Positions 1 through 7,553 of a stretch of DNA of 18,801 nucleotides are shown here, in pieces. Position numbers and translations under genes: made by a program. Below the pieces are notes generated by a model. It saw only the letters and a list, made by a program, of their open reading frames with translations. It was not told the origin of the DNA and searched no databases. Source of the stretch: Chrysochromulina tobinii (taxonomy: Eukaryota > Haptophyta > Prymnesiales > Chrysochromulinaceae); NCBI GenBank assembly GCA_001275005.1, contig JWZX01002617.1:1-18801 (forward strand). Direction: 5' to 3'. Every line of letters begins with the position of its first letter. Position 1 is the first letter of the stretch.

Positions 1-391
1 AGGTGGAGACCGTGGGGGTTCGTTCGCATAGATATGGGGGACGATTGATAAGTTCAGCAGCGCGAGTGGGCCGAACCTGCTCCACGGCCTGGCCATCATC
101 GTACTTGCGAAATGCGTCCGCCCGCGCGAGGAGCCTCTACGGAGAGCGACGAGCGAAGCGTCGAAGCGTGCACGTGCACGCAACGAGAAGTGAAGCGATT
201 GAAGCGAACTAACTTTCCTACTTTGGCATAGTTTTGGCATGCAGGAAATCCATTCATGTGTCCCGTACTATTTCTTTCGTCCTCTTTCTCTGAACACACG
301 TCACAGACCAAGAGGACTGATTTGAAACAGTCCCCCCCGTGGGCAAAACAAGCTCGCGCTGCATGTACATGTTTTAGCTGCTGCAGCTGTA
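1..391. other. Left edge, no supported gene
   Basis: I see no recognisable protein here in any frame. The stretch lies downstream of the stop codon of the minus-strand methyltransferase, so part of it is probably that gene's 3' untranslated region. Short open frames exist on both strands, but their composition is unremarkable and they have no motif. Confidence 0.4.
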
Positions 392-1375
392 TCACAACGG
401 CCTCCTTCCCACCAAAACACGATAGTCGAGCCCACGCACCACCACATTTCTGCTCTGTGCCTCGATCCAGCCAGCCGCCTGGGCCTCCTCACGAAAGGCG
501 AGGCGAGCCCGCTCGTACACGCCGCCAACTTGGACGCCGGGCTGCGGCTGCTGCGGCTGCTGCTGCTGCTGCTGCTGCACTGCGGCGAGGGTCCCCTGAA
601 AGGAGAGAAGACCAAGCATCCAGGCATCGTCCATCTCCACCGAGCCGAGGTCCAACTGCAAAGTGTGCGTTTGGTTGTGCCCTCGTGCAACGCCGGCGCT
701 GTCCCCGGCGCCATCAAGAAGTTTGAAGCCAGCGGCGCGAAGCACAGCATCTGCACGGCCGTGGCCTAGACAAGTTGGATCGTAGGGCAGTTCGAGCGGT
801 TCCGCTCGCCCGAGCGCCTTTGCGACGCACCGGCCGCCGAGCTCCATCAGCGCCATGCGGTCCCAAACAGTCGCCACGAGCAGCCCGCCGGGACGGAGAA
901 GCTTACGGACGCCCCGCAGGCACAGCTCGTGATCGGCGGGCGGTAGCATGAAGAGGCCGAGCGAGCACGTCACCACATCGGCGATCGCCGCGTCGCCGTC
1001 GCTACCTCCGAGCGCGACCAGATCGAACATGTCGATCTGTTGCAACTCAACCTGATCCGCTAGGCGCTCCTCGCTGACCCGCAAAGCGGCCATCTCGAGC
1101 ACACCCGCCTCGCTGTCGCTCGCCACGACGGTGGCACCAGAGAAGCGCCGCGCGAGGGTCAGTGCCGGCTCAGCCGCGGCGCCGCTCGCCAGGTCGAGCA
1201 TGTTCTGTGGCTGGCTGAGGGTCGCCTCCGCAACGACGTCGGCGGTTGCGGTCCACATCGGTGCGAACTGGTGGAGCGACGCCTGGAACAGGCTGGGCAA
1301 GCGCTGCTGCAAGAGGGACACGTACTCAGCGTCGCTACGAACGCGTGTGTGGAGGCGGCGAAGCATCCTACGCAT
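392..1375 (-). CDS. Class I SAM-dependent methyltransferase, possibly organelle-targeted
   Basis: This is a putative S-adenosylmethionine-dependent methyltransferase of the Rossmann-fold class (Methyltransf_11/UbiE-like); the substrate is unknown. The first ATG in frame is at 1375, since the frame is open upstream only through a GTG. From it the protein has 327 residues. The N-terminus (MRRMLRRLHTRVRS) is rich in Arg and lacks acidic residues, like a mitochondrial presequence. Motif I is LDLASG at residues 60-65, followed by AAAEPALTLARR instead of the usual glycine-rich GxG loop. The acidic strand-2 end is VASDSEAG. Motif IV-like VVTCSLGLFMLP is followed by the typical LRPGGLLVATVWD. A Gln/Pro-rich insert (seven consecutive CAG codons read on the minus strand, 557-577) lies in the C-terminal third. 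The fold is clear. The specific enzyme is not, and the degenerate SAM loop means activity should not be assumed. Confidence 0.75.
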   Translation of the reverse strand: MRRMLRRLHTRVRSDAEYVSLLQQRLPSLFQASLHQFAPMWTATADVVAEATLSQPQNMLDLASGAAAEPALTLARRFSGATVVASDSEAGVLEMAALRVSEERLADQVELQQIDMFDLVALGGSDGDAAIADVVTCSLGLFMLPPADHELCLRGVRKLLRPGGLLVATVWDRMALMELGGRCVAKALGRAEPLELPYDPTCLGHGRADAVLRAAGFKLLDGAGDSAGVARGHNQTHTLQLDLGSVEMDDAWMLGLLSFQGTLAAVQQQQQQQPQQPQPGVQVGGVYERARLAFREEAQAAGWIEAQSRNVVVRGLDYRVLVGRRPL

Positions 1376-1790
1376 GGCGCTGGGCCACCCTTTCGGACCT
1401 TGTGGCAAGGGCCCCACAAGGGACACACGCCAAGACGGGAAAAGGTCAGCACAAGTCTAAAGAGTTGTCTTTTTTCTCACGCACCTTCTCGAACGCCGGC
1501 CTCTCCCACCAGCCACCTTCAGTGCAATTGATTCAGTGACTCAGGAGAAGACAGGATCACCAGAAAGAACAATTAGTTTACTATTGTAGTTCTGATACAA
1601 GTAACCGTCTTAAGTTCTGCGTCCTCCGTGTGTCTGTTCCGTGAACGTTAACACGACAGACACGACAGGCGGTGCTACGGCACTGTTCCGTGTGTCCCGG
1701 CTTTATTCCGTTGTAGTTATTAAAATGCAATTCATGCAATTGGTTCATTAAGGCTCTTGTTTTGGATCGAGCCGCCCGCGACGAAATCCC
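1376..1790. other. Intergenic region between methyltransferase and transposon
   Basis: No gene is supported. It holds the 5' flank of the minus-strand methyltransferase and then a more AT-rich stretch (about 1540-1760) up to the transposon. No similarity to known elements was recognised. Confidence 0.4.
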
Positions 1791-1792
1791 TA

Positions 1793-1922
1793 TACTATCG
1801 CGGCGGCCACCTCGACCCCCCCACCCACCCCCACCCACCCACCCACCCCCTTTCGCCTTTTTCCAACGCGATTTTATTTCTCGCGCTCGCCTCGCACTCC
1901 GTACTCGCACTCCGTACTCCGT
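1793..1922 (+). repeat. Left terminal inverted repeat
   Basis: This is the inverted partner of the right end of the element. The outer 30 bases are exact. They are followed by a C/A-rich tract (about 1816-1850), a short T-rich patch and two copies of GTACTC at 1901-1906 and 1914-1919. The inner similarity is imperfect, so the inner boundary is approximate. Confidence 0.85.
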
Positions 1923-2073
1923 TCTCTGCGTCGCACTCAGTCACGCGGTCCAATCATGTCGGGAGAGGGTCGTGCAACGGGAGAGGGTCGGCATCGAGGA
2001 GACGGGTCGCCCGCAAGAGGTCGTCGCGGGTGAGGATAACGCAGCATCACGGCCCGCCCCCTCAGACGGAGAG

Positions 2074-2316
2074 ATGGGCACCGCCGCCCCGGCCGCCGCC
2101 GCCGCACCCGCCGCCGCACCTGCGCCGGCTTCGACGAGCCGCGACCGCCGCCGCGATGACAGCCGCGACCGCCGCCACGACCGCCACGACCACCGCCGTT
2201 ACCGCTACGATGGTGACCCCGACGGCACCGAGGCAAGGAATGCAGCGGGAGAGTCTGGAGAGGCGGGAGAGGAGGCAGAGGCGGCAGAGGAGGCAGAAGC
2301 GGGAGAGGGGCAGTGA
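2074..2316 (+). CDS. Hypothetical Arg/Asp-rich 80-residue frame inside transposon
   Basis: I do not recognise this protein. From ATG 2074 it begins with an Ala/Pro run, continues as Arg/Asp/His-rich sequence (SRDRRRDDSRDRRHDRHDHR, then YRYDGDPDG) and ends in a Glu/Ala-rich tail. The middle looks like the RS/RD-rich tail of an RNA-binding protein. It sits where a Tc1 element would not normally carry a gene and points inward from the left repeat. It could be captured host sequence, a remnant second transposon gene, or non-coding low-complexity DNA. A shorter ATG frame (1956-2033) precedes it. Confidence 0.25.
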   Translation: MGTAAPAAAAAPAAAPAPASTSRDRRRDDSRDRRHDRHDHRRYRYDGDPDGTEARNAAGESGEAGEEAEAAEEAEAGEGQ

Positions 2317-2620
2317 CAGCCGCGACCGCGATGGAAGCCGCGATCGCTACGCCGCTCGGCCGCTCGCGCGGCCCCCACCACTGGACGATGCACAGCGGCA
2401 ACCACAGCCTCGATCTCTGGCTTTCAAGGGGCAGCAAGTGGCTCAGGCTGCTGGTTCGAACGTGCTAGCACTACGTGCGGCGCACCCATGACGTTCAGGC
2501 TGCGGCGGACGCTCGGGTAGCACGGGTCGGTGGACCGGTCGGGTGGAGCAGCACGTCAGCAAGCTGCAAGTCGCCGTCTGCATGGAGGACCGCTCTCCCC
2601 ACCGCCTTCACACCCGTGCG

Positions 2621-3394
2621 TTACTCTGTTGTGTTCGTTGTGTTCCAAGCTAAAATTAGACGTACCCGGCCTGGTGGAAACAGTGACGCGGCCCCGACTC
2701 GCCCTCGCTCACCGAGCGCAATGCGCCATGCGCAGCTGCGACTCCAAAGGCAGCCCCATGTCGTTGAGCATCTTCCCGTTGATCCGCGAAGCCAGTTCTT
2801 CATGATCTTGTAAGCAGTTTCGACGGGCATCGAGTCGGGGTCATATGGCTCGAGGAACCGGACGAGGATGCCACGCGCGTGCGCGCTCTCCATCACGCAC
2901 CGCTGATGATGAATAGGACAGTTATCTAGGATCAGCACGCTGTGCGGGTTGGGAAAGGCGTTCATGTAAGGAAACTGGCGACGAGAGTCGAGCCGTAGAC
3001 ACCCGTCAGTGCGCCGGGTGCAGTAACGGTGAGCGCGCGCGCCTGCCGACTGCACGCACCACTTTCTGTTCCATCGCGATGTAGAACCGGTCGGAGTCGA
3101 AACCACCTTCCAGGAAGCCGCCGTCGATGACAAAGGGCCCGAGCACCGAATACTTCTTGCTGCGATTCAAATGCTGCCGCGCTTCGAGTAACCCATGCGC
3201 CGCGTCCCAGTGCGCCCGTCGGCTGCAGACTCGTCCACAAGCACAAAGTGCTCAGGCTCGAACGTGATGCGCATGCGGAATCGCCACTGGAGGCTGCGCT
3301 GCACATCGCGCTCCCTGGCGCGCGAGCCCATGCGCTTGCGCGTGTAGTCCAGGTGGTTCTGCAGCGCTTCGTCAGCCGGCGGCTGGTTGGGCAT
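2621..3394 (-). pseudogene. Broken Tc1/mariner DD34E transposase
   Basis: This is the remnant of the enzyme that cuts and pastes the element, read on the minus strand. From ATG 3394 the frame gives a linker of about 50 residues, then the first catalytic Asp in LVDES (codon near 3235-3233), followed by RTGTRRMGYSKRG, typical of the family. The frame then hits TGA at 3169-3167. Conserved sequence (VLGPFVIDGGFLEGGF) continues in another frame, and the original frame resumes with LILDNCPIHH (second Asp near 2926) and FLEPYDPDSMPVETAY (Glu near 2821). The second Asp and the Glu are separated by 34 residues, the Tc1 DD34E spacing. At least two frame changes and the missing N-terminal DNA-binding domain mark it as a pseudogene. 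An intron explanation is possible but would not restore the missing domain. Confidence 0.82.
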
Positions 3395-3399
3395 CGTGT

Positions 3400-3536
3400 A
3401 CCGAGTACGGCGCGGAGTACAGAGTACGAGTATCGAGTACGAGTACGCGGAGAGACACGACGTGGGAAAAAATCACGACGAGAAAAGCGAGAAGGGGTGG
3501 GGGTGGGGGGGGGTCGAGGTGGCCGCCGCGATAGTA
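3400..3536 (-). repeat. Right terminal inverted repeat with GAGTAC cluster
   Basis: This is the inverted partner of the left end; the outer 30 bases (3507-3536) match exactly. The inner part carries five GAGTAC copies, at 3403, 3415, 3422, 3435 and 3441, plus the variant GAGTAT at 3428. The left end has only two. Such subterminal repeats are typical positions for transposase binding in Tc1/mariner relatives; binding here is inferred. Confidence 0.85.
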
Positions 3537-3538
3537 TA

Positions 3539-4038
3539 CGGCGAGATGGCGAGCACGTGCTGCCGTGAAGACCGGGTCCTATAGACAAGTTTACTCCAGG
3601 GAAGCCGAGACACACATGTTAGTTCATGCACATAGTTCACACACATAGGACGATATCAAGAAGGCCGGCACCACCGGGTAACCGGGTCCGACCTCAGACC
3701 TCGCACTGACGCAGGCAGGGGACCCCGGCCAACCCTCAGACCCACACGGCGGCCGACTAAGAGGCCACCGACACAGCAAACACGGTACTGTAGCAGACGT
3801 CGCACTTCGGTGTCAGTTGCCTGGAGCGTTGACCCTGTCCCCTTTAAATGCCGGAAGTTACTTGGGAACAAGGGCTCGGGAAGTTATTCACACACTACCA
3901 GTAACTTATAAGTAAGCCCAGTGTCTCATATCGACCCTTTACAGAATAGGGCGCAAGTGAACCGGAGGAGGCGGGGTCGGCCACGCGGTAGGTACGCACT
4001 CCGCGGAACTTCTGGACCAACCACCTTGGGCGAGCAAA
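3539..4038. other. Intergenic, 5' flank of the GYF gene
   Basis: No gene is supported. The stretch separates the transposon from the next start codon and presumably holds the promoter and 5' leader of the GYF-domain gene. A short inverted pair, AAGTTACT near 3853 and AGTAACTT near 3900, is the only structure noticed. Confidence 0.35.
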
Positions 4039-5043
4039 ATGGCGTCGCTCCACCCATTCACGCGCCTCTTGCTGGTCTGCGAGCGCGAGGCCAAGACAAT
4101 GGCCTCGCATCCGGACTACTTCTTCGTCGACAGTTCTGGGAACCAGTACGGGCCTGTTGCAGCCGAAGTCATCAAGCAATATTGGAACGGTGGCTACGTC
4201 AACGAGGAAACCTTCTGCTTCGCGGCGGATGGCAGACTTGCCACTTGGACTCCTCTCAAGGACGTGAAGGCACTGTATGAGCTGTGTGTGCCGCCAAGGG
4301 TACCACAGGCGCCCTCACTCGTGGCGCGCCCAGTTTTGGCGGCACCAGTGCTGCATGTCGCTGAGGTGGCTAAGCAGCTTGAGATGTGTGTGGCGGTGCT
4401 GCACCACGAGGCTCTCAAGCTAGCGCTCGCCTCGGTCGGCAGCAAGGGCGAGGAGCATTTTGCGAGCTACGGCGAGCTATTGCAAGCGGCGCGAGCCCTC
4501 GACGCCAATCTCGATGCGGTGCGTGCCGAGCTCAAGGCGGGCATCAGCTGCTCGGACCTCAAGCAACTCGAGCGGGCCATCGAGCGCTCGCGCCACCTCG
4601 GGCTCTCGCACTACGAGTTGCCCGCGGCCGTACACCACGCGCACAGAATGCGTGCGCTGATAAAAATGGCCCGGCTCGCGCTCACAACCCTCGAAGACGC
4701 GCCCCTTGCGGCGGTCGTGGCTGAGGCCGACCAGCTACATTTCGTGTGCGACGAGGTGAGCGCAATCAAGGCGTTGCTCGCGCTGCCCCCCGAGAAGAAA
4801 CTCTCCGAACAACTGCGGATGGCCGTCAAGCTTGGAGACGCCAAGCGCACAGATCAGCTCCAGATGCAGCTCAAGGACCTATTCTTTGAGCGCACGGGCG
4901 CCGCCCTTTTCGACATCACCAAGTTCCCGCGCCTGCGCTCGGCCGGCGACTTTGCGAACGCAAAGATGGGGCTGCCCAAGCAGAAGCAAGATCGGCGAGA
5001 TGGCGTCCTGCAACACACAACAAACCAACTCCAACGAGCCTGA
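4039..5043 (+). CDS. GYF-domain protein with helical region (3' end frame-broken)
   Basis: This is probably an adaptor protein. Residues 27-80 form a GYF/GYF_2-like domain, which in known proteins binds proline-rich peptides: YFFVDSSGNQYGP, then the Gly-Tyr-Val turn (NGGYVNEETF) and the closing WTPL. Residues 100-260 are Ala/Leu/Glu-rich and predicted helical. Residues around 265-315 (AVKLGDAKRTDQLQMQLKDL, then FDITKFPRLRSAGDFANAKMG) resemble the lead-in found before MyTH4 domains. ATG 4039 is in a good context (AAAATGG); ATG 4099 (residue 21, immediately before the GYF domain) is an alternative. The last 15 or so residues up to the stop at 5043 look out of frame, because the MyTH4-like sequence continues in another frame just downstream. 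Either a sequencing indel or a real lesion could explain this. Confidence 0.7.
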   Translation: MASLHPFTRLLLVCEREAKTMASHPDYFFVDSSGNQYGPVAAEVIKQYWNGGYVNEETFCFAADGRLATWTPLKDVKALYELCVPPRVPQAPSLVARPVLAAPVLHVAEVAKQLEMCVAVLHHEALKLALASVGSKGEEHFASYGELLQAARALDANLDAVRAELKAGISCSDLKQLERAIERSRHLGLSHYELPAAVHHAHRMRALIKMARLALTTLEDAPLAAVVAEADQLHFVCDEVSAIKALLALPPEKKLSEQLRMAVKLGDAKRTDQLQMQLKDLFFERTGAALFDITKFPRLRSAGDFANAKMGLPKQKQDRRDGVLQHTTNQLQRA

Positions 5044-5215
5044 CACAGACCGAGAAGCCGCTGCGTAAGAACGCGCTCATCACTTTCAAGAGTCTGCTCG
5101 GATTCATGGGCGACATGCTGTTTTCGTTCCTTCCTGCTACCTCGATCCCGCGCTCATGCTCGGGCCCGTTATCACGGGCAATTTGCCAGACTACCTCGCG
5201 ACCATCCAGACCGAG
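5022..5215 (+). pseudogene. MyTH4-like continuation of the GYF gene in shifted frames
   Basis: Past the apparent stop, the next frame reads NKPTPTSLT, then LRKNALITFKSLLGFMGD (about 5019-5108). This resembles the start of a MyTH4 domain, where a PTSLT-type motif is followed by a helix ending in MGD. Around 5110-5140 the similarity moves to a third frame, with YLDPALMLGPVITGNLPDYL running to about 5215. The block ends at AG/GTACGT (intron start about 5216), a strong 5' splice-site consensus, so a further exon may lie downstream. Both changes are of the same kind (-1). MyTH4 domains bind microtubules or partner proteins in myosins and kinesins. The domain call rests on motif recall and is moderate. 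Confidence 0.45.
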
Positions 5216-5707
5216 GTACGTCGAGTTCTTCCTTTTGCTCACCGACGACGAGAGCTTTGGGGCGACGTGTGTACGGCCGCCTAGGCACGCACGGCCACAC
5301 CTGGGCAACGCACCACACTCCACAGCGCATGCAGGCGCGGCTATCTCCAGTCAGCCTTCGCTCGGTCTTCCGAGCGTATACATCTTGGGTTGTTCACAAG
5401 ATGACAGAGTGCTGCCCTCTTCATATTAAGCGTCATTTGTGTGAAGCGCCTTATTATTTTGCGATTTTCGTCGATCATCCTTTTATCATGCCGGCAATTT
5501 ATCCATGCCTTTTATCGTTCGGCTCCGTCTGTCCGACGAGTGTGTGCGACCTACAAAGGTAGCCCTGTGAATGAAAAACATGGATCATGGTGAAGAATCT
5601 ATGAGAGAGAAAGCCGGCGTTCAACATGTGAATGTAAGAAAGAAATTATTGGAGGCTATATTTATATTTCGAGTGACCGATCCTGCGCTCGTTATGAAGG
5701 CACAAGA
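5216..5707. other. Possible intron/3' UTR and convergent intergenic region
   Basis: No clear coding sequence. The region opens with a splice-donor-like GTACGT and becomes AT-rich after about 5430, which fits a 3' untranslated region. The minus-strand transporter ends at 5708, so the two genes converge here. No acceptor or terminal exon could be chosen with confidence. Confidence 0.35.
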
Positions 5708-7249
5708 CTAGTGTCTTAGAGCCGAGTCGGCGCTCGCCGCCGCTGGCTGCTGCATGTTTCCATTGAGCGACTCGGCAAAGTAGTAGCACGGAAGCGCGAG
5801 GGCGCCGAGTACAACGAGGGTCGTGTCGATTGGCTGGCCATCGTGGCACGAGACGGGCGAACCCGCACCACAGAGGAGGAACAGCGTCGTGGCAGAGATG
5901 CCCTCGAAGAACCGGATAAGTGCAAATATCTCCGCCAGATTCCGCGGGAAGAGCGCCGCCGACACGTACCGGTTGGTGGAGTCCCATACGCCGCGGCCGA
6001 CGGCGTACGCCAGGTAACATCCGATCGCGAGGTATGCGGCCAGGGGCATCTCCTCGAGCGTCGAGACCGAGCCCGCGACGGCCAGAGCGATGATTGGCAC
6101 GGCGCCCAGCGTCATCCAAGCCACATGCCCAATTTGCATCGTCAGCTGCCGGCCACACGTGCGATTCGTGAGCGTGGTGCAAAGACCCACCATCGCCGCA
6201 CAAAGGACGGCGCCGCCCGAGATGTAGCCTACCATCGCCATGCCCATCGAACGCTTGATGAGGTCGCCGTTGACGAAGTTCATCACGTAGGTCTCCGCCG
6301 CGCCCTTTGCCAGGTTCGTGGGCAGAAGCAGCAGTGTGCGGGGGTCGGTCAGCAGCAGCCGTATCGTGGAGAGTGGTGAGACGAGAGGGGCGGCTTTCTG
6401 CGCCCCAGTGGTGCTCATTGCGAGTGCGTCCAGCTTTGCCTCGAGGCGCTGGTGGAAGGTCTTGGGCACCGCGTGCATCGAGTCCACGTCGAACAGGAAC
6501 GAGGTGATGAGCACGGCGATGAACGTCATGCACGCCAGGAAGATGTACACGCTCTCCCCCGGATACCAGCACGACCGCACAGTCCCGGGAGTGGACATGG
6601 TTGGAGATCCCGCATCTCCAACGTCAGCAGCGTCTCCCGAGTCCCAGCAATGCGGCTGCCCATTCCCGGCTAAGAGCACCGCCGTCGCCGCGCCGCATCG
6701 CGCGAGGACCTCGACGCTCATGTAGAGGGCAGCGAAGATGGATGCCATCCATGACATCGCCTCGCGCGCTCCAACGATCGCGACATAATCGCCGCGCGCC
6801 GTCGCGTACAGCTGTGCCGCGTTGGCAAAGTACACCCCCTGCGCGGTCCACAGAAGAGCGACGGCGAGGCCTGCAAGTGCGCACGCAGACCACAAGAGGA
6901 CGGTCGCCGTAGTGCTCTCATCTGAGCCGCCGAGTGCTGATGCCGTGAGCAGTAACAGTTGGTACACAGCGGCGGCGCACTGGGCAAGCACGAGCGTCCT
7001 CTTTGACCCGAGCCATCGCGTCACAGGGGCGGCGCAAAAGAACGCTCCCAGCATCCAGAAGCCGTAGAAGAAGGCGTTGCCCGTGGACGCTATCTCTGGA
7101 GAGAAGAGTGAGGAGAGGAAGGCAGACGATGTCTTGAGCGAGCCGGCGGCGAAGCCAAAGCCGAGTCCGAAACCCACGTAGTTGAGTATGTGCTGTCGGG
7201 TCGTCACGAGAGGAGCAAGAAACAACAGCGGCGAAGCCTCATTGGGCAT
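5708..7249 (-). CDS. UNC93-like major facilitator membrane protein
   Basis: A 513-residue polytopic membrane protein with roughly a dozen hydrophobic segments, the size and pattern of the major facilitator superfamily. The N-terminal half reads like the UNC-93 family: NYVGFGLGFGFAAGS in the first helix, the loop LGSKRTLVLA between helices 2 and 3, and ALLWTAQGVYFANAAQLYA in a middle helix. A long loop (about residues 200-225) and a cytosolic-type linker around KTFHQRLEAKLDAL separate the halves. The C-terminal half includes RFFEGISATTLFLL. Residues 4-9 (EASPLL) fit the acidic di-leucine sorting signal [DE]xxxL[LI], suggesting a vacuole/lysosome-type location. UNC93 proteins include an ion-channel regulator and a receptor chaperone; no substrate can be inferred. 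It is divergent from the ELM2-SANT gene. The fold is near certain, the subfamily likely. Confidence 0.8.
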   Translation of the reverse strand: MPNEASPLLFLAPLVTTRQHILNYVGFGLGFGFAAGSLKTSSAFLSSLFSPEIASTGNAFFYGFWMLGAFFCAAPVTRWLGSKRTLVLAQCAAAVYQLLLLTASALGGSDESTTATVLLWSACALAGLAVALLWTAQGVYFANAAQLYATARGDYVAIVGAREAMSWMASIFAALYMSVEVLARCGAATAVLLAGNGQPHCWDSGDAADVGDAGSPTMSTPGTVRSCWYPGESVYIFLACMTFIAVLITSFLFDVDSMHAVPKTFHQRLEAKLDALAMSTTGAQKAAPLVSPLSTIRLLLTDPRTLLLLPTNLAKGAAETYVMNFVNGDLIKRSMGMAMVGYISGGAVLCAAMVGLCTTLTNRTCGRQLTMQIGHVAWMTLGAVPIIALAVAGSVSTLEEMPLAAYLAIGCYLAYAVGRGVWDSTNRYVSAALFPRNLAEIFALIRFFEGISATTLFLLCGAGSPVSCHDGQPIDTTLVVLGALALPCYYFAESLNGNMQQPAAASADSALRH

Positions 7250-7553
7250 CTCTACTACGAGAACGCCTCTGCCGCTCTCTTGGAGGCTGGGGTGGCGGAC
7301 ACGGTCGCGACCAGGATTTCTCTACATTGGGCATCTCTCGTGCGGTGTTCCCGAAAAGGCAATCGGACGACACAGAACCATGGATGGACAACGGTGAGGC
7401 GGAGGAGCCGAACAGACTTTCATCCTTGTGAGAGTCGCCGTTCGAAGTCCAAAACTCATCCGCAGGCCGTTTCGAGTGCGCGCGCGCGCGGCCCTCGAAT
7501 CGCAATTCGCCGAACACCTGTGGTTGCGCGGCCACGGAGCTCGCTAGCGCCGG
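7250..7553. promoter_or_regulatory. Divergent intergenic region (transporter / ELM2-SANT gene)
   Basis: This 304-bp interval separates two head-to-head start codons and must hold both promoters and 5' leaders. No TATA box or clear operator-like repeat was seen. A short alternating CG patch (near 7480) is the only compositional feature. Confidence 0.4.

Larger units (their letters stand above)
1793..3536. mobile_element. Decayed Tc1/mariner-type DNA transposon, 1744 bp
   Basis: The two ends are inverted copies of each other. The outermost 30 bases (TACTATCGCGG then CGGCCACCTCGA then a C run) are identical at 1793-1822 and, reversed, at 3507-3536. A TA dinucleotide flanks each end (1791-1792 and 3537-3538), the target-site duplication expected of Tc1/mariner. 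Between the ends lie minus-strand pieces of a DDE transposase with stops and frame changes, and in the left half a plus-strand low-complexity coding-like segment. The copy is inactive as it stands: the transposase frame is broken and the N-terminal helix-turn-helix is missing. Ends and family are well supported; the origin of the left half is unknown. Confidence 0.85.

Noticed and set aside
1808-1852. CCCACCC microsatellite as a possible telomere-like repeat
   Set aside because: It lies within the transposon end, and its counterpart occurs inverted at the other end; it is part of the inverted repeat.
2440-2480. GGTTCGAAC near 2453, resembling a tRNA B box
   Set aside because: The flanking bases do not form T, anticodon or acceptor stems.
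2962-3615. 217-residue minus-strand frame across the transposon right end
   Set aside because: It crosses the inverted repeat and flank; the transposase motifs lie in other frames.
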